Shown here in pieces: positions 26,540 through 38,900 of a stretch of 64,000 nucleotides of DNA. The notes beneath the pieces were generated by a model. That model was not told the origin of the DNA, did not search any database, and worked only from the letters and a program-made list of their open reading frames with translations. The number at the start of each line of letters is the position of its first letter. Positions within the stretch are counted from its first letter, which is position 1. The position numbers and the translations under genes are program-made. Origin of the DNA: Sphagnum compactum (taxonomy: Eukaryota; Bryophyta; Sphagnopsida; Sphagnales); NCBI GenBank assembly GCA_965153455.1, contig OZ234503.1, forward strand, positions 14,203,118-14,267,117, read 5' to 3'.

Positions 26540-27330
26540 AATTTCCTAGGTTAGTTTTGGTCAATTTTAATTAACCTAGGTTTATCCTAACTTTTATTTT
26601 GGGTATTTAATATTAGAAAAACTTTAGCTTTGATTGACCTACGATTAACAAAGGTTTAACCTAGGTTTAGTTGAAATAAATTTAGGTTTTATTGAGGTTA
26701 TATTAAGTTTAACCTTGGTTAGTTCAAATTTAACCTATGTTAACATAGGTTTAATCAAGGTTTAGTCTTCGGTAACCTTGGTTTAGTTGAGGTTTAACCT
26801 AGGTTTAACATAGGTTTAGCTTAATTTTAAATAGGTTCAATCAAGTTTTAACCAAAGTTCAACCAAGTCTTAGATTTGGTAAGGTTTAGGAAATGTTTAA
26901 TATATCCAAGATTTAAATAGGTTAAACCAAGGTTAATTTAATTTTAACCTACATTTAACCTATGTATACTTATATTAATTGCAAACATATTAATTGCATT
27001 TAGGTAATTTTTGGTTAATTTATGATATGTTAGTAAGTTTGAGGTAAGTTTAATGAGTTTTAACTTAGTTTACGTTAGCTTAGTGAGTCCTAAATTAGTT
27101 GATGTTAGCTTAGGGAAGTCTAGATTAATAACATAAGGTTAACCTATGTTAACTAAAGTCAAGTTAAGGTTAACCTAAATTGAATTACATTAGCTTAATG
27201 AGTTAGCCTTAGTCAATGGTCAACCTAGCTAGGCCTAGGTAGCCTAAGTCAACCTGTGTATGTTTATATTAACCTAAATGGCCTATGATAACCTAAGTTT
27301 GCCTAAACTAAAGTTGATTAGGCTAGTTTA
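26540..27330 (+). repeat. Degenerate AACCTAGGTTTA repeat tract
   Basis: About 800 bp built almost wholly from variants of AACCTAGGTTTAAC and TTAACCTAAGTT on both strands, with no fixed period. The core CCTAGG is palindromic, so the tract reads similarly on both strands. A related tract lies at 31950-32225. Confidence 0.75.
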
Positions 27331-27955
27331 ACTAGGGTTCACAAACATTTTTATTTATGTCGTACTAATGTATTGTTTATAATTTTGTGGTGTATAATTT
27401 TGTTACATAAAAACAATTGTGGTATAATGTTCAAGGACTTGATTTTCAAAGTGAAGGTGAAAGGTTAAAATCATTTATAATTTAGCTGATTTTTGACTTT
27501 TGAAAAGTTCAAAATTAACAAATGACCATTTGGAGATTAGAAATTTGGAAAAACAATTTGATTGAGGGGTCACCATATGATGCAAAAATAGATATATTAA
27601 TAATGTTTTGTTTCATTGGATGATCCAAAAATAAATGTTTCCAATTTTCTCCTTTAAATTCAAAAGAAAATTTGATCCTAACCACCTTGAAGTTAGAAAA
27701 GTCTAAAATTATTGGTTTAATTTAAAATTAACCAAATAAATGTTTCAAGTCTTCACACTTGCAACTTGGGAAATGGCATATAGTGCTAACCATGTTCTTT
27801 GCATAGGTGGCCTACCTAGTCTTTTAATCTAGGTTTGTTTTTAGCCTAGGCTGTGTAACTAAGTTTCCTAGGTCTAACCTTTCTAGACTAAATCTACAAA
27901 ATAGTTCATAACAATTGTTATTCATTTGTTAAAAACATTGGATGCAGTATTTTCT

Positions 27956-28115
27956 TTAAAGAACCACATTTTTGTACAATTTCAATTTTTGATATTGCAA
28001 AAAGAACATTTGTAGAAAAAACTATACTAGATTTTTACATTTAATGATTTTTGTGAAAGTTTTGTAAAAGAGGTCAAATTTGTGTTTCAATTTTGAAAGT
28101 GGTTGGTATGTGATG
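27956..28115 (+). repeat. Third copy of the 160-bp dispersed repeat
   Basis: Begins aaagaaccacatttttg, followed by caatttcaatttttgat, and ends gtggttggtatgtgatg, matching the copies near 25.5 and 25.8 kb. The similarity also extends about 40 bp upstream of the accacattt phrase. Confidence 0.65.
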
Positions 28116-28239
28116 TGTACACATGATTAAGCTTGAGATGTATAACCCAATTAACTTGGTAATGTATAACCGAATTAAATTTTATGGTTCGAGGATTCCA
28201 AGTCCAACTTCAAGATTTTGGATTAAGGGTTTTTAAATG

Positions 28240-28515
28240 TATAGTTGAAAGTTAAATTTTTTTTAGGGTTTAAGATTTATTTTCCAGGTTGATGATTTAA
28301 GGTATTTTTTTTTTCAATTTAGGATCTTATGATTTTTAAGGTTTATGTTTTTAAATTTAAGGTTTATAATCTTAAGTTTAAGGTTTTGTTGGTCGGGCTT
28401 TGCCAATTTTTGGGTTTGGGTCAAAGGTAGGTTTAGGGTTTAAAAGTAAATTATGGTTGGAAAAGGGTTAAGGTTTTAGGGTTTTAGAATTTAAGGTTTA
28501 AGGGTTTAGGTTTAG
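28240..28515 (+). repeat. Degenerate telomere-like (TTTAGGG-type) repeats
   Basis: Many variants of TTTAGGG, TTTAAGG and GGTTTAGG occur here, for example ttttagggttttag and aagggtttaggttta at 28460-28515. The plant telomere unit is TTTAGGG. These may be interstitial telomeric relics, or only an AT-rich microsatellite drifting around ggttta. A shorter patch occurs at 30535-30660. Confidence 0.55.
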
Positions 28516-29399
28516 AATCTATTGACAATATGAATCACACTATGTCCTACCAATACTATAACCCTAATTCCAAATTCAGACCACCAAATCCAATAATTTT
28601 ATTTGTTATAACATTTTTTCCACACACCCATAATTCACAAGCATATACAATAATACCTTTTGTATATTAATACACTAATATTATAAGCCTATAGAGTTTA
28701 AAAATGAGAGCGACTTTAACCATTGAGATGTGTGGTTATTAATATTTGTTACAAATACCTCTCGATTATGAAACTGGGTATTTACCCATTTACCCACAAG
28801 GGGGGTTGAATTTTTAAAAAAATTGGTATTAGTATAGAACCTTGCCAGTTCCCAATTTTTTCATTAAAAAATAAATCGCCTTTCTAGTGGCCAATTCTTT
28901 CATGAAAACTACCAATTCTTCCATGTTTATAAAATAATTATAATTGATGATTTTCTAATTTTGATTTTACTTACAAATTTGAAACTAAGAGTTAATTGAT
29001 TTCAAAGATTTTGAAGAAACATAACTGCCAATTAGGTTTTAAAATATATATCACATATTCGCACAACATTGGTTTTGACATAGTTCCAACCCTTGAAGAA
29101 AGGACGGTAATAGTTACCATAATAGCTGCAACGATAACCAACGATAGCGTTCTTAAGCACATCCAATGGCAGTCCAAGGCAATTTTGCGCACCAAGGCCC
29201 AAAGTGAACTAGCAGTTAGCAATGCATCAATTCATCATTTTGTCCACTAAATGGGTTGCGTTTCTTCATTCGACATCAAATGGGGTTCATCATAGTCCAT
29301 TTCTTTTTATTTCTCACCACTGTACTTGTTTTTTTTTTTTTTTTGGTCCATTTTTTCCTTGGACTTGACCTCACACATAGCCTACCCTACTCACCTTCC

Positions 29400-29872
29400 T
29401 ACCCTCATAAAATTGTATCGACCTTGGTACCTTACTAATTCCCCCCTATTAACATAACTACCTTAAATACTAGTTATCCTCTTGACCTAGTTGCCTTACT
29501 AACTAGCAACCCTATACACACAACCACCCTATTGACATAAGTACCCTACAAACCTAATCACATTGATAAAATAGCTTCTTTCCTACGTACTAACTTGCCT
29601 ATCTACTTAGTTACCTTGCTAATGTAACTTCCTTTCTACCTACTAATTTACCTACCTACATGCTTACTTACTTTAGTAACCTATTTACCTTGTTTTTTGA
29701 ACTTCCTTTCTATTTACTAACCTACCTACCTACCTACCTATATATCTACTTACTTACCTATGCACCCACCTTCCTACCTACTATTATGCTTACTTACCTA
29801 CTTATGTTTTTTACATAGCCAAATACCTAACTAATTACCTATTCATTTCTCCCACCCACCCCCCCCCCCCCC
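29400..29872 (+). repeat. Degenerate TACC/CCTA repeat ending in a poly-C run
   Basis: Dominated by variants of cctacctactta and ttaccta, with short perfect stretches (cctacctacctaccta near 29720). It ends at a run of 14 C at 29859-29872. Confidence 0.75.
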
Positions 29873-31949
29873 AAATTTTTCCTATCGATTTAGTAAGGTT
29901 TGCCTTAGTTCATGGATGATGAACATAAGTCCCCATATGTAAGTATTACAAACAATTTATAGTGGAAACAATTTCATAATTGCAACCATTTTGGTTTAGT
30001 TAATGTATATTTAACTCAATTTTGTTTACCTAAGTACCTAACAATCCATTCCATATGTATTATTTATTTATGGCATGGACATTACAATACATCTTTTCAT
30101 GTAAATATTATAAGTATGTAGTATTGGATTATGGTTTAGGTTTAGGGTTTACGAGACCTAAATTAATTAGCAAATTTTTCACAAATCTATAATAATTAAC
30201 CTAAATTAGATTAAATTTGGGGGGAAATTTTTAGGGTTTAAACATGTGTGAATCAATACAATTTCATTCTCTATCTTCTTCAAAGAAAATGGAAAAAATC
30301 AACTTAGAAAAACCACACAAAGGTGAAAAATACCTTCTCTTTTGGTTTTTAACAAAATTTATTTTGGTCTTTCAAAATTAAAGTTAATTTTTTTGGTCAG
30401 TAAATATTTGTAGTTTAAAAGCTTTAAAATTTGGTTAAATTTTTTTTTCATATATTTTTAATTTTTTTTGTTTTGCATTACATAATTTGTATAATTTACA
30501 TAGTTTTTTGGGCTTAGGGCATATAACATTAGAGTTGTTTGATAAGGTTTGTATAGTTAGGGTTTTAATAAGGCTTATGGAAAAATACCATTTGGATTTT
30601 TAGGGTTAGGATTTATGATTTAGGGTTTATAATTTTGGTTATATATTTTAAGGCTTAAGGTTTATATTCTTAAATTTGCTCATTGTATCGGTTTTTGATT
30701 TTATCAATTATTTATATTTATAGCATACTTATGAATCTCCTTTGTTTCCATATGTTCCATAGTTGTTACAGTTCAATATATTTTAACCCACTTTTGTTTA
30801 AATGCAATAGCCGTATTGTATTGTGATATTCATTAACTATGAAACAAAATATTTTTAAAATATTTGATTCCCCGCCAATACATCATGAAATTCATGTTTT
30901 CAAAATTATTTATTCACTTTACAACATGATTTAACATATATAAAAATGAGCGTAATGCAAAATTGGTCACATTGATGGTACAAAGGTTTAGGGTGTTATG
31001 TAAAATTGACTACTTAATGTTAGAATTTAAAGCTTGTCGAAATCAAAAAATTAAAAGTTGATGTTTAACATTTTTTCAATAATGTACATATTTATCCCTT
31101 TTAAAGTTGTAAACTCATTTCAAAAAACAAAAACATAAAGTCTCTAATTTAATAAATTTTTAATGCATGTTTAAATATAATAATTAAACCGCATGATTTT
31201 TAAATTATTTTTAATGTTTCACATAATAATAATAAATGATTTTCCCATATATTAATCCTATGTATGATTGAAAATTTACTTAAATTTATTCTTGATATAT
31301 AATAAATAATTTTTAAGCTAAAATATTAATATAGTCAGTTAGTAATATTTTATATTTATAAATATATAACACAAGTCCTTATGTAAACTTTATTCTTTAT
31401 GATGTATAATATTGGTTTAAATACATTGTTATATATAACATATTGAGTAACACATTATATATAATCAATAATATTATGGAATTATATTGTTGATTCATTT
31501 TAATACATATAATATCTTCAATTTTATTTTATTTTTAAAATTGATTACAAATATATATTAAATTTAAATTATATATATAAACCCATGGTTATGTATAGTG
31601 CAATAATTTTTTTATGAACTTTACTTTTAAGGATAATTGAAAAATTCCAAAAGATAAATAGTTGGGTATGAAAATGTTCATAAGCTCTTGGAAGGCATGT
31701 TAGAGTTTATGTGGATTCAGAAGTTTTGTGAAGGCCAAGTTCTTATGTAATGCTCTCAACACCTTGAGAAGTTGAACATGACTTGACCATCGAAGAAACA
31801 CAATAGTAATAAGAAGAAGGCAACCAAGAATCTATAATTTGGAACAAATTACCAACCAAGAATCCGTAGCCTGGACAAATTACTAACTACAATAGAAGCT
31901 CATCACCAAGGTTGTCAAATTGATTAAAGTGTCGACATTATCAAGGTAG

Positions 31950-32225
31950 ACAACCTAACCTAACATAAGTATCAAGTTAGTAGGCTACTTGTTATGTAAC
32001 CTAACTAATTACTTAGTAGCTTAGCCTAGGTGTACTTAGTAGGCTACCTACGTAATATGGGCCTATTATGTAGTTTACTCATAAGTGTAAGCCTTCTAGG
32101 TTGGTATTTTAGATGGTCTAGGTCGGTATTGAAAGTGGTTTAACTTACTAGGTAAACCTATTAATTATGTAGGTAGTTTACTAGCCTAGGTGACCTAGGT
32201 TAGTAACCTAGGCCATGTAGGTTTA
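31950..32225 (+). repeat. CCTAGG / GTAGGTTTA-rich degenerate repeat
   Basis: Dense in cctaggt, gtaggct and ttactagg variants (for example gcctaggtgacctaggttag near 32185). It resembles the 26.5-27.3 kb tract and probably shares its origin. Confidence 0.6.
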
Positions 32226-32675
32226 TTAAACATTTATGACAGTTTAATGTCTATTGTTTTTTGTATTAGAACATATTAAATTTGAATTTTAAAAAAAATT
32301 TATTCAAAATAAAATACATTTTTCCATATAATTATTACAAGTCTATACTATTGGATTATGGTTTAGGTTTAGAATTTGGGACATATAAATTAATTAACAT
32401 GTTTTTTACAAGTCTATAGTAACTAAAATAAATCTAGGGTGCATTTTGGGAGAAATTTTACGACTTAAACATATGTAAAACAATGCCATTCATTTTATAT
32501 ATTTTTTAAGAAAGTGAAAAAACTCAGTTTGGAGATATTACCAAATGATAAGAAACAAACATTTTTTTGTGTTTTGCTACAAATTTTATTTAATTATTTA
32601 AAAACTTAAGGTCAAATATCTAGTTGGTGAAAGTAAGTATGTGCACGGATATTGCAAAATTATATGAATATCTAG

Positions 32676-32990
32676 CCTTAAATGCAGTGCCCATATTCAA
32701 ATTCATTTTGAAATAACCCATAAGTCATTTAGGTAATTTTAGGTGAAAACCGAACCTTAAATGCAATACCCACATGTAGGGTCGCTTTGAAATACCCAAT
32801 TTGTAATTTGGGTGTTTTTGAATGAAGACCAAAACCTAGATGCAATACCCGCATGCAAGTTCATTATGAAATAATCCATAAGTGATTTAGGCAACCTTAG
32901 GTGAAGACCCAACCCTAAATGCAATACCCACACGTAAGGTCATTTAAAAATAACCAATAAGTGGTTTGGGTATCCAAAATATGTCTTTTT
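32676..32990 (+). repeat. Tandem array, four copies of a 79-80 bp unit
   Basis: The phrase cctaaatgcaatacccaca recurs with small changes at about 32676, 32755, 32835 and 32914. Each is followed by ggtc-ttt-gaaataacccataagt and gatttaggtaa-cttaggtgaagacc. Spacing is constant at 79-80 bp. Confidence 0.85.
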
Positions 32991-33744
32991 ATATACTTGA
33001 ATTAATTATTATTTTCGATTAATTTTATGATAATTAATTTTCATGAATATCGATTTGAATAACTTATCAACATAAAATTTTAAAATGAAGATATTAAATT
33101 AAATATCAAATCATCAAATTGATTTTTAGATCTAAATTTTAATTATCTGAATAATTAAGGTTCAACTAAATAAAATTTTAATTAATATTAAGAAATAAAT
33201 GATTTTTTAATTATGATAATAATTTTTAAAAAAATTGAAATAAGTTTTCAATAATTCCTTAATTATATGACATTATTTGTTAATACTTAGACTAGATTAT
33301 TATGCCATATGAGTAAGTAATTATTAGAGAATTATGGTAGATAATGTAAATGATTAATTATCATAATTTATTTTCAATAAATATTTGATCATTCTTTAAT
33401 CATATAAAATATTCTTTGATATTGTTTTATTATATGAAAAATTATCTGACAATTCATTAATTTAAAATAATTATTTAGTCATTAATAAATTATGAAAAAT
33501 ATTTATCTACATTTATTAATTATGAAAATAATTAGTTAATCAATCATTAAATATCTAATTTTTAAAATCATGCATTAATTATCTTAATCAATTATCTAAT
33601 CACTCATTAATTATTTAAAAATATTGAATTTCATTAATTGTTAAAATACTTATTTAAATGTATTAAACATTAAGGATTTTCCTACCCACAAAACATTGTG
33701 GGTATTTTAGTGTTGAAGGAAATTAACATTATTTTAAAACCCAT

Positions 33745-34085
33745 ATGCCAGTATTGTAATGAACATAAAAAATCCCAACAACTATTAGGAAACATGTATA
33801 CAAGTATTGTAATTTGAACTTAAACATAATACAAATAATTGTGTTATGATGCAAACATTGCAATGGATGTAAAAACATTCAGCAACTATTTAGGATACCT
33901 ATATACAAGTATTGTAATGGATGTAAAAAAAAATTAGCAACTATTTAAGATACCTATATGTGAATAATGTAATGGATGTAAAAAAAATCAACAACTATTT
34001 ACAAGACCTATATGTGGGTATTGCAATGGATGTAAAAAAATTAACAACTATTTAAGAGACCTATATGCAAGTATTTGCAAATTTA
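33745..34085 (+). repeat. Tandem array, six copies of a 53-54 bp unit
   Basis: The phrase attgtaatggatgtaaaaa begins at about 33751, 33804, 33857, 33911, 33965 and 34019. It is followed by caactatttaagatacctata. The constant 53-54 bp spacing shows a true tandem array; the first two units are the most diverged. Confidence 0.85.
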
Positions 34086-34929
34086 AAATGGCCTTATGGA
34101 AGTTAAAATAGGAAAGATGTAGGTATTGCATGTTTGGTTTCATGACAATGCCAATAAGTTAAATAGAATGTGGGTATTGTTTTAAAATCTTTAGTTGATG
34201 TGATTCCTAATACATTAAATGTAGGTATTGCATAATGTATATTTTGATATTTGTAAACTTTAGACAAATTAATTATAAAATGTGCATATGGGACTATTTA
34301 AGCTTTGATTATGAAATTCAAAGCACTAAAAAGATGATAAAAAAGAAAACATATATGATTAACCATATACCCATCAAACAAGTGTGACTAGAAGAAAATA
34401 TTATATTGATAAAAGATGTACAAAAGTGCGTGGATCAAAAAATGCTACAAAATCCAATGAAAAAAAGGGTTCTTTATAATATATCAAAGGACCAAAGTTT
34501 AAAAAATGGGTAGTCTAAAAAATGAAGGTGTTAAAAAACTTAGTTAAGTATATAAAATTTAAACTGTAAACCATGTCATTATTTATAATGGCATGTTTAG
34601 CTCGGTAAGTTGTTGTTGCATTTGCAGCCATTGCTACATGACGAACAATGTACATATGGTAGTGTTGCATTTTTGACATGAACTGCAATTGTGACATACT
34701 CTTCTTCCTTTGTTCTGCTTTGAACCTTATAAACACCCAAAAACCATCAAATTAAACCCTAACATACCTTGGATGAAACAAAATTATTAAAAAAAAAACA
34801 TTAATAATTATTATTTTTAATTTTCCATGAATCATTCTAGATTCATGGAAATCCGATACAATTGTCAACTCTTGTGTCTGACTCACTTTATTAAACTTTC
34901 AATCCTAATTTTTAACATCCCATGCCATT

Positions 34930-35070
34930 TTCAATCGTCATGCATATGCAGAATGGGTCGAAGATCATCTTTTGTAAATCTTCATCCTTTTCCATCCATG
35001 ATGCTACATCTTAAGGCATGTTTCTTGCTTTAAACATTAAGACCCAACAATTAGCAACTTATTCCACTCA
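34930..35070 (-). pseudogene. Other half of the decayed zinc-finger frame
   Basis: Minus-strand reading HEWNKLLIVGS, stop, CLKQETCLKM, stop, HHGWKRMKIYKR continues the frame found to the right of the retrotransposon. It decays into stops further left. A separate 73-codon minus-strand frame at 34515-34736 might be a further piece. Confidence 0.35.
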
Positions 35071-35075
35071 TGTTA

Positions 35076-35893
35076 TGTCGCAACCCCACTTTGTCCAAGT
35101 GTGGGGGTGAAGCCCAACACTTGGAAAAGTTGAAGTTTGGAGCCCTCCGGGACTCTGAATGTTTAGAGCTCGACAGCAAGGCCCAAAACACCTCGCATTG
35201 AGGTGTTCTTGGTGTCATTGGAAAGGTCATGAAACGTAGATATCGAAAATGACCTCGCATTGGCCATTTGAATATCTGCAGCTCAAGTTATGGGCAAAAG
35301 AAGGGCCGAGAGTCAAACTGGCAGTTTGACTCCCGACCACTAAAAGTCGGCAATCGACCCTTTCCCGACGTCGCCTGATGGAGTGCGACATGGCGTTGAA
35401 AAGATCTTGACGAGGGTTATAACTTTGGTTTAGATCTTGTTGCGATCGGACTCTGGAGTCAGGAGTTATGGCAGCTCAAAGTTCCAGGAGTCCCGCCAGG
35501 ACAATTTCGGGACTCCATTTCGGGAGTCCCAACAAAATGTGCCATTTGGATGTAGCCTCCGTGGTGAGCTGCAGAGATAACTATAAGGGGGAAGGTGGTG
35601 GCTTCCCCCAAGTCCGGGCCGTGGTGAGTCAAGTAGTCCAAGGTGCCCGTGGCTTGTCCCAACACCCAAGGGTGTTCCCAAATGTGAACTAACCCATTTG
35701 TGGTTGGTTTTGGATGCAGATTCGTGCTTGATCTACTAGTCCATCTTCCTAGTCTAATCCCGGGGCTTCCAACTCGACCCTCTACCCCTTTCTAGAGTTG
35801 GAAGTCGGGAGCGTGCCCTTCGGTTCCAACGTTCCGCAACTTCGCATTGGTGAACCTTCAAGTGGGTTCACCCCGGGACCAAGGAGCGCGTCA
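35076..35893 (+). repeat. 5' LTR of the chromovirus
   Basis: 818 bp, TG...CA termini, flanked on the left by TGTTA. It contains a TATA-like CTATAAGG at 35581-35588 followed directly by a perfect 8-bp stem-loop. It matches the 3' LTR almost throughout. Confidence 0.97.
35581..35609 (+). promoter_or_regulatory. LTR TATA-like box with adjoining perfect stem-loop
   Basis: CTATAAGG (35581-35588) is the likely core promoter. GGGGGAAG (35587-35594) pairs with CTTCCCCC (35602-35609) around the 7-nt loop GTGGTGG. The same block is identical in the 3' LTR (41711-41733) and in the diverged solo LTR (58493-58515), suggesting conservation. Confidence 0.6.
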
Positions 35894-35895
35894 CG

Positions 35896-35907
35896 TGGTA
35901 TCAGAGC
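35896..35907 (+). other. Primer-binding site, initiator tRNA-Met
   Basis: TGGTATCAGAGC lies 2 bp after the 5' LTR and is the standard plant retrotransposon priming sequence complementary to the 3' end of initiator tRNA-Met. Confidence 0.95.
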
Positions 35908-35936
35908 TCAAGGTGAAGCTCAACGACATTTTTGGG

Positions 35937-38900
35937 ATGGCACCCAAGAAGAACCGGAAGCTAGCCCCAGAGCCTAGGTCTGAGGAGCCCGTCGATGACC
36001 TAGTAGCCCCGCCGGAATCAATTGGGGAGGAACCAAACTTCCGGGAGGACCAAGATGAGCCCGAGGTTGAACCCGAGAGCGAGGAGGAACAACGGAGCTC
36101 GGTCCTATTCACCCCGGAGCAACTTGAAGTCCTCCTCAAGATGAATAGGCCCGACTTTGGTGAGTTGGTGGCGGCCCTCAAAACGGGGGCCTCCAAAGGT
36201 GAAAGGTTTCAATCGGCCAAGCCCGGAAATTTCGATGGTGCCCGAGACCGTAAGGTGGTGGATGCTTGGCTTGCGAAAATGGACGATTATATCCATGCCA
36301 CCAAAGTTGGACGGAATTCTGCCGTGGAGCTTGCCCAATCCTACTTGAAAGGCTATGTCGCCACATGGTGGCGGACGGTTAGACAAGAGGAAGGGAAGAA
36401 CCATGGCTATACGTGGGAGTTTTTCAAGGATCGCATTGAGGCGGAGTTCATCCCGAGAAACTCCGACTACATTTCTAGGTGCAAACTCCGCAACCTTGTG
36501 AATGCCACAAATGAAAATTTGAGGCAATATGTGAGGGCCTATTCCAAACTCATGTTGGAGATCCGGCACATGCACGAGTTGGATCGTGTGTGCCAATTCG
36601 TGATGGGACTCCCGACTTGGGCCAAGCGAAAGCTTGAGGAGAGTTGGCCCGCCTCACTATCCGAGGCCATCACGAAAGTGGAGAACTTCTCGGATGTGGG
36701 GCGGAGTGACAAATCCGGGTTCAAGAAGGATAACAAGTTCCTTCACAAAAAGCCAAGGCATGAGGGGGAATGGAACCGGGGGCAAAGTAGCCCAACCAAG
36801 GAGAAGGCCAAACAATTCCAAGGCTCCGGGTTCAAGCCAAAAGGGTATTTTGTGAAGAAGGGGGCTCCTTCCAAAGGGAGCCAACCCAAGGGAGATTTTG
36901 GAGCGAAACCCAAGGGAGTGTGCTTCAATTGCAACGAAGTGGGGCACTACTCCAAAGATTGTCCCAAATCCAAATCGGGAGTGGGGAGCTCTAAGGTACT
37001 TGCTCTCAATGCCACTCTAGCCCAACCGGAATGCAATCGACTTATCTTCTTGAAGGGGAAGATTGCTAAGCGGGAAATTTTATGTCTTTTAGACACAGGG
37101 GCTTCTCACAACTTCATAACTCGTGAGAGCGCCGAAAGGATGGAGCTCCACTTGGAGGAGCTCAAGGCACCCATTGAGGTGCATTTCGCGGATGGGGTTC
37201 CCCATCCAACTACAAGACAAGCAAAGGGAGTGCCTCTCCAATTGGGAAATTGGAGAGGAAAAGTGGATTTGCTAGTTTCCACCTTGGGTGGAATGGAGTG
37301 CGTTTTGGGAATGGAATTCATTACCCAAAACAATGTGCTCATTGAAGGGCACAATAGGTTAGTTAGAATCCCATCTAAAAGTGGGATTGTGCGAGTCAAG
37401 GCACATGAGTTGCCTTGTGTGGGTGGCCCAACCATCCACTTTATGTTAGGAAAAGCTTGGGAGAGAGAACTCGTGGGGGGATTTGGCATGATGTGTGTCA
37501 TGCGGGTGTTGGACGAGTATGAGCCCAAGGAAGCCACCAAGTTGGTGACTTCCGCCAAGTGCATAAGGAAGGTTTTGGAAGAGTTCCCGGATGTGATGCC
37601 CGAAGACTTGCCCGAAGACTTGCCCCCGAGAAGACGAGTTGATCATGCGATTGAAGTGATACCGGGAGTGGAACCGCCCGCCAAGGCCCCATATAGAATG
37701 AGCCACGAGGAGTTGAAGGAACTCAAGGTTCAACTTGAGGAACTCCTCGCGAAAGGTTACATCAAACCAAGCAAGTCACCATATGGGGCACCCGTCCTTT
37801 TTGTTCACAAGAAGGATGGGACTTTGAGGATGTGTGTTGATTATAGAGCACTCAATAAGGCAACGGTGAAAAACCGTTATCCTTTACCTCGCATCGATGA
37901 TCTATTTGACCGTCTCTCGGGAGCCAAGGTTTTTAGTACAATTGATCTACGTTCGGGGTATTACCAAATAAGGATCGCGGAAGGGGACGAAGAAAAGACC
38001 GCTTGTCGCACAAGGTATGGGTCATACGAGTTCTTGGTGATGCCCTTTGGGCTCACCAATGCACCCGCAACATTTTGCACCCTCATGAATGACATTTTCC
38101 GCGAATGGCTTGATGATTTTGTGGTCGTCTACATAGACGACATTTTGATTTTTAGTAGCTCCATGGAAGAGCATGCGGAGCACCTTCGCAAGGTGTTCCA
38201 AAGGCTAAGGGAAAACAAGTTGTATGCCAAGCTCGAGAAGTGCGAATTTGGGGTGACGGAAGTGGACTTTCTTGGGCATAGGATAACTCAAGAAGGTTTG
38301 ATGATGGATGATCACAAGGTCAAGGCGATTTTGGATTGGGAGCCACCTAACTCGGTTCCCGCCTTGAGATCCTTTTTAGGATTGGCCTCCTATTATCGCA
38401 AGTTCATAAAAAATTTTGCGAGAATAGCGGCCCCTTTGACAAACCTCTTGAAGAAGTCCGTCGTCACTTATGATTGTGATGAAGCATGCGATGAAGCCTT
38501 TGGAACGTTGAAGGGCATTTTGGTGAAGGCGCCGGTGTTGAAGTTGCCCGACTTTGACAAGGAGTTTGAAATCCATTCCGACGCCTCCGACTTTGCAATT
38601 GGGGGTGTCATAGTGCAAGATGGAAGACCAGTGGCCTTTGAAAGCAAGAAGTTGAGTGAGACGGAGAGAAGGTGGCCAACACACGAGAAGGAAATGTGGG
38701 CGGTCATACATTGCCTCAAGACTTGGGGCCACTACATAGGCTCCAAAGATGTGGTGGTGTGGACCGACAATGTGACCTTGAAATACTTCGCAACTCAACC
38801 CAAGTTGTCATCAAAACAACAAAGGTGGCAAGACACATTGGCCTTGTTCAATGTGGACATCCGGCACAAGCCGGGAAAGGACAACATAGTCCCCGATGCC

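Larger units (their letters stand above)
23083..35070. other. 12-kb AT-rich repeat-laden spacer
   Basis: No gene was recognised on either strand. The spacer is a mosaic of degenerate tandem arrays, poly-A and poly-T runs (for example near 25430-25447 and 25561-25577) and hairpin-forming sequence, listed separately. 30200-31650 is extremely AT-rich with nothing further to report. 34900-35070 is the left half of the decayed minus-strand frame interrupted by the retrotransposon. Confidence 0.6.

Noticed and set aside
28188-28205. ggttcgaggattcc, similar to a tRNA B box
   Set aside because: No cloverleaf can be drawn from the flanking AT-rich sequence.
35459-35692. Open frames within the LTRs
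   Set aside because: They lie wholly in LTR sequence and are repeated at 41583-41816; non-coding.
36105-36596. 163-codon minus-strand frame
   Set aside because: It is the antisense of the gag coding region.
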